From Coprobacter fastidiosus (GTDB lineage: Bacteria > Bacteroidota > Bacteroidia > Bacteroidales > Coprobacteraceae): a stretch of DNA of 64,000 nt. The notes below the pieces were generated by a model, which was not told the origin of the DNA, made no database searches, and worked only from the letters and a program-made list of their open reading frames with translations. The DNA lies in assembly GCF_030296935.1 (NCBI RefSeq), contig NZ_AP028032.1, positions 2,852,001 to 2,916,000 on the forward strand. Reading direction: 5' to 3'. The position numbers were made by a program, and so were the translations under genes. How positions within the stretch are numbered: the stretch's first letter is position 1; every line of letters begins with the position of its first letter. Positions 62,369 through 64,000 of the stretch are shown here, piece by piece.

Positions 62369-64000
62369 ATGATGAAAAAGATTATATACGGGGCATTGGC
62401 CATGACGCTTACTTTCGGTACGATTTCTTGTAGCGATTTTCTCGACTTGGCGCCCATCAATAAAATTACAGAAAACGATATCTTCGGTAGTGAAGCCGGA
62501 ATAGAGGCTTATATGGCGACTTTGTACAACCGCCTTCCGATAGAAGATTTCAATTACGGAAGTGAATCCGGATTTAATAATTGGGTTTCCGGATGCTTTG
62601 TCCCGGCTCTGAGTTGCGATGAAGCTATTCACTGCGAATGGCCTCATGAAATATTCGGACCGGCGACGGAAAATGGTGCATGGAATCAGTGGTGGTCATA
62701 CGACAATGTGCGTAACGTAAATCAGTTGATCCAAGAATTGGAACAATCTACGCTTTTTGCTCCGGAAAAAAAAGAAGAATTATTGGGTGAAGCATACGCA
62801 ATACGTGCATGGTACTATTTCGGTATGGCAAAACGTTATGGAGGTGTTCCTATTATAAAGGTTCCTCAAGAATATGACGAATCCAATCCTTCGGCTTTGT
62901 TGGTAAATCGAAGCACAGAGGAAGCGACGTATGAATTTATATTGGAAGATTTGGACAATGCAATCGCTATGCTTCCACCGACCCGTTCGTCTCGGGAAAA
63001 ATACCGAATCAATCGCTATGCCGCAGCAGCTTTGAAAAGTCGTGCCATGCTCTATGCCGCTTCTATAGCCAAATATGGTTCGTATGATAAAAACGGATTG
63101 GTAGGGTTCGATGATCCTTCGAAAGCTGAAAAATACTATAAAGAAGTAATCAAGGCGGTAGATGTCGTTCGTGAAGGAGGATATTCTCTATATCGTGGAA
63201 ATGCAGACAAGGCAAAAAACTATCAGGAAATGTTCTGGATCAAGGGAGATTGTCCTGAAGTGATTTTTGTAAAGAAATATGAGTATCCCGATAAAGCTCA
63301 TAACTGGGATTTATGGAATCAACCTTGGGGATACCGTTATCCGGATGGTTATGGTTCTCGCTTATCTCCGACATTGGATTTGATAGAGGCCTTTCCGATG
63401 GCAGATGGTACGTCGGGAGAATTTGAAACCAATTCTTCGGGTTGGATTGTCGGGGATGATGGAAATATTCTTGAGGTGAAAGACCGTACCGATCTTTTCG
63501 ACGGACGAGATTCGAGATTGTATGCTACAGTTTTGATTCCCGGTGCTGAGTGGACCAATGCAAAAGGAGATGTAAGCGGTATAATTGATGTAAAAAGAGG
63601 AATTGTCGAAATGAACGGTCAGAATGTAACGATCTTGAAAGAGGGAGGTGCGTTTACCGATCAGATTAGTTATACCGATCCGGAAACACAGAAAGATACT
63701 TCGATATATGTAATCGGGGCGCAAGGTGTCGGAGGTAATTCCGAATCGACGGTTACCGGTTTGTATATTAAAAAATTCTTATATGAGGGAAATGCTACAC
63801 AAGATCCTAAACATACGAGTGGTGAGCAGGATTGGTTTGAGTTCCGGTATGCTGAAGTTGAGCTGAATTATGCTGAAGCTGCAGCCGAATTGGCTACGAT
63901 GGGGGTATCGGATTATGTAGCTAATGGATTGACTTATTTAAATGACGTACGTGACCGTGCAGGTGTAGAAGATGCTCCATCTCTTACAGTAGATGTAGTG
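62369..64000 (+). CDS. SusD/RagB-family lipoprotein, cut by window edge
   Basis: The first 544 codons are present and the frame is still open at the edge. Signal peptide with lipobox at TISC (about residue 21), SusD opening SDFLDLAPINKI, and the family hallmark GEAYAIRAWYYFGMAKRYGGVP. Later parts include FEFRYAEVELNYAEAAAELA and YLNDVRDRAGV. It lies 8 bp after susC. Two adjacent ATG codons (62369, 62372) are equally possible starts. Surface glycan binding with SusC is the family role. Confidence 0.93.
   Translation, partial: MMKKIIYGALAMTLTFGTISCSDFLDLAPINKITENDIFGSEAGIEAYMATLYNRLPIEDFNYGSESGFNNWVSGCFVPALSCDEAIHCEWPHEIFGPATENGAWNQWWSYDNVRNVNQLIQELEQSTLFAPEKKEELLGEAYAIRAWYYFGMAKRYGGVPIIKVPQEYDESNPSALLVNRSTEEATYEFILEDLDNAIAMLPPTRSSREKYRINRYAAAALKSRAMLYAASIAKYGSYDKNGLVGFDDPSKAEKYYKEVIKAVDVVREGGYSLYRGNADKAKNYQEMFWIKGDCPEVIFVKKYEYPDKAHNWDLWNQPWGYRYPDGYGSRLSPTLDLIEAFPMADGTSGEFETNSSGWIVGDDGNILEVKDRTDLFDGRDSRLYATVLIPGAEWTNAKGDVSGIIDVKRGIVEMNGQNVTILKEGGAFTDQISYTDPETQKDTSIYVIGAQGVGGNSESTVTGLYIKKFLYEGNATQDPKHTSGEQDWFEFRYAEVELNYAEAAAELATMGVSDYVANGLTYLNDVRDRAGVEDAPSLTVDVV

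Overview
This window looks like chromosome from a gut-type Bacteroidales bacterium, perhaps near Barnesiellaceae (Coprobacter/Barnesiella); the family-level guess is inference. The evidence is moderately low GC, two SusC/SusD systems, GH92 mannosidases, a cargo set with type IX secretion (T9SS) sorting domains, an anaerobic sulfatase maturase, and many promoters of the Bacteroidetes form TAnnTTTG. No tRNA, rRNA, CRISPR array, insertion sequence or prophage was seen.

Layout. 1-5.2 kb: start of lpxB (cut by the window edge), a beta-helix lipoprotein, dnaX, cytidine deaminase and a secreted glucosaminidase with LysM domains. 5.3-12.3 kb: a membrane-anchored hypothetical, a DUF5723-type protein with a 1026-residue lipoprotein, and cytoplasmic asparaginase. 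12.4-19.2 kb: a leftward susC-susD-susE operon with no visible enzyme or regulator, then two small unknown genes. 19.3-22.2 kb: an MsbA-like ABC exporter and a dehydrogenase-fold protein lacking its catalytic Arg and His. 22.6-28.3 kb: two tandem paralogous outer-membrane barrels. 28.3-31.8 kb: a probable operon of sulfatase maturase, mntP, apbE and a GNAT acetyltransferase. 32.1-36.3 kb: a tandem array of nine small paralogous proteins of unrecognised family, followed by an AAA ATPase. 36.3-43.1 kb: Smr/DUF2027 protein, queA, a PorE-like OmpA protein, an aspartate aminotransferase and an orphan ECF sigma factor. 43.2-49.8 kb: three tandem endonuclease I proteins with T9SS sorting tails, then corA. 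50.1-64 kb: a mannoside utilisation locus with a membrane-spanning kelch/SARP-like regulator, a GxGYxYP lipoprotein, two GH92 enzymes, SusC and a SusD cut by the window edge.

The two most unusual signals are these. (1) The nine-gene array (32139-35472) is built from duplicated, translationally coupled gene pairs. One member carries a frameshift that leaves its conserved tail in another frame, and the debris of a further gene lies between pairs. (2) In the mannoside locus, heptamers TTAATGA are repeated at exactly 11-bp period upstream of two divergent or downstream transcription units. The proximal pair ends 20 bp before the -7 box in both promoters, and a distal copy lies 73-74 bp further upstream in both. 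This layout is what SARP/PhoB-type winged helices bind, and the adjacent regulator carries such a domain on the cytoplasmic side of a membrane anchor.

A family of intergenic elements with inverted ends of the form CTGTYTAAATTTT is scattered through the window (about 5.2, 10.9, 22.3, 32.0 and 48.8 kb). One copy lies directly before the small-protein array.
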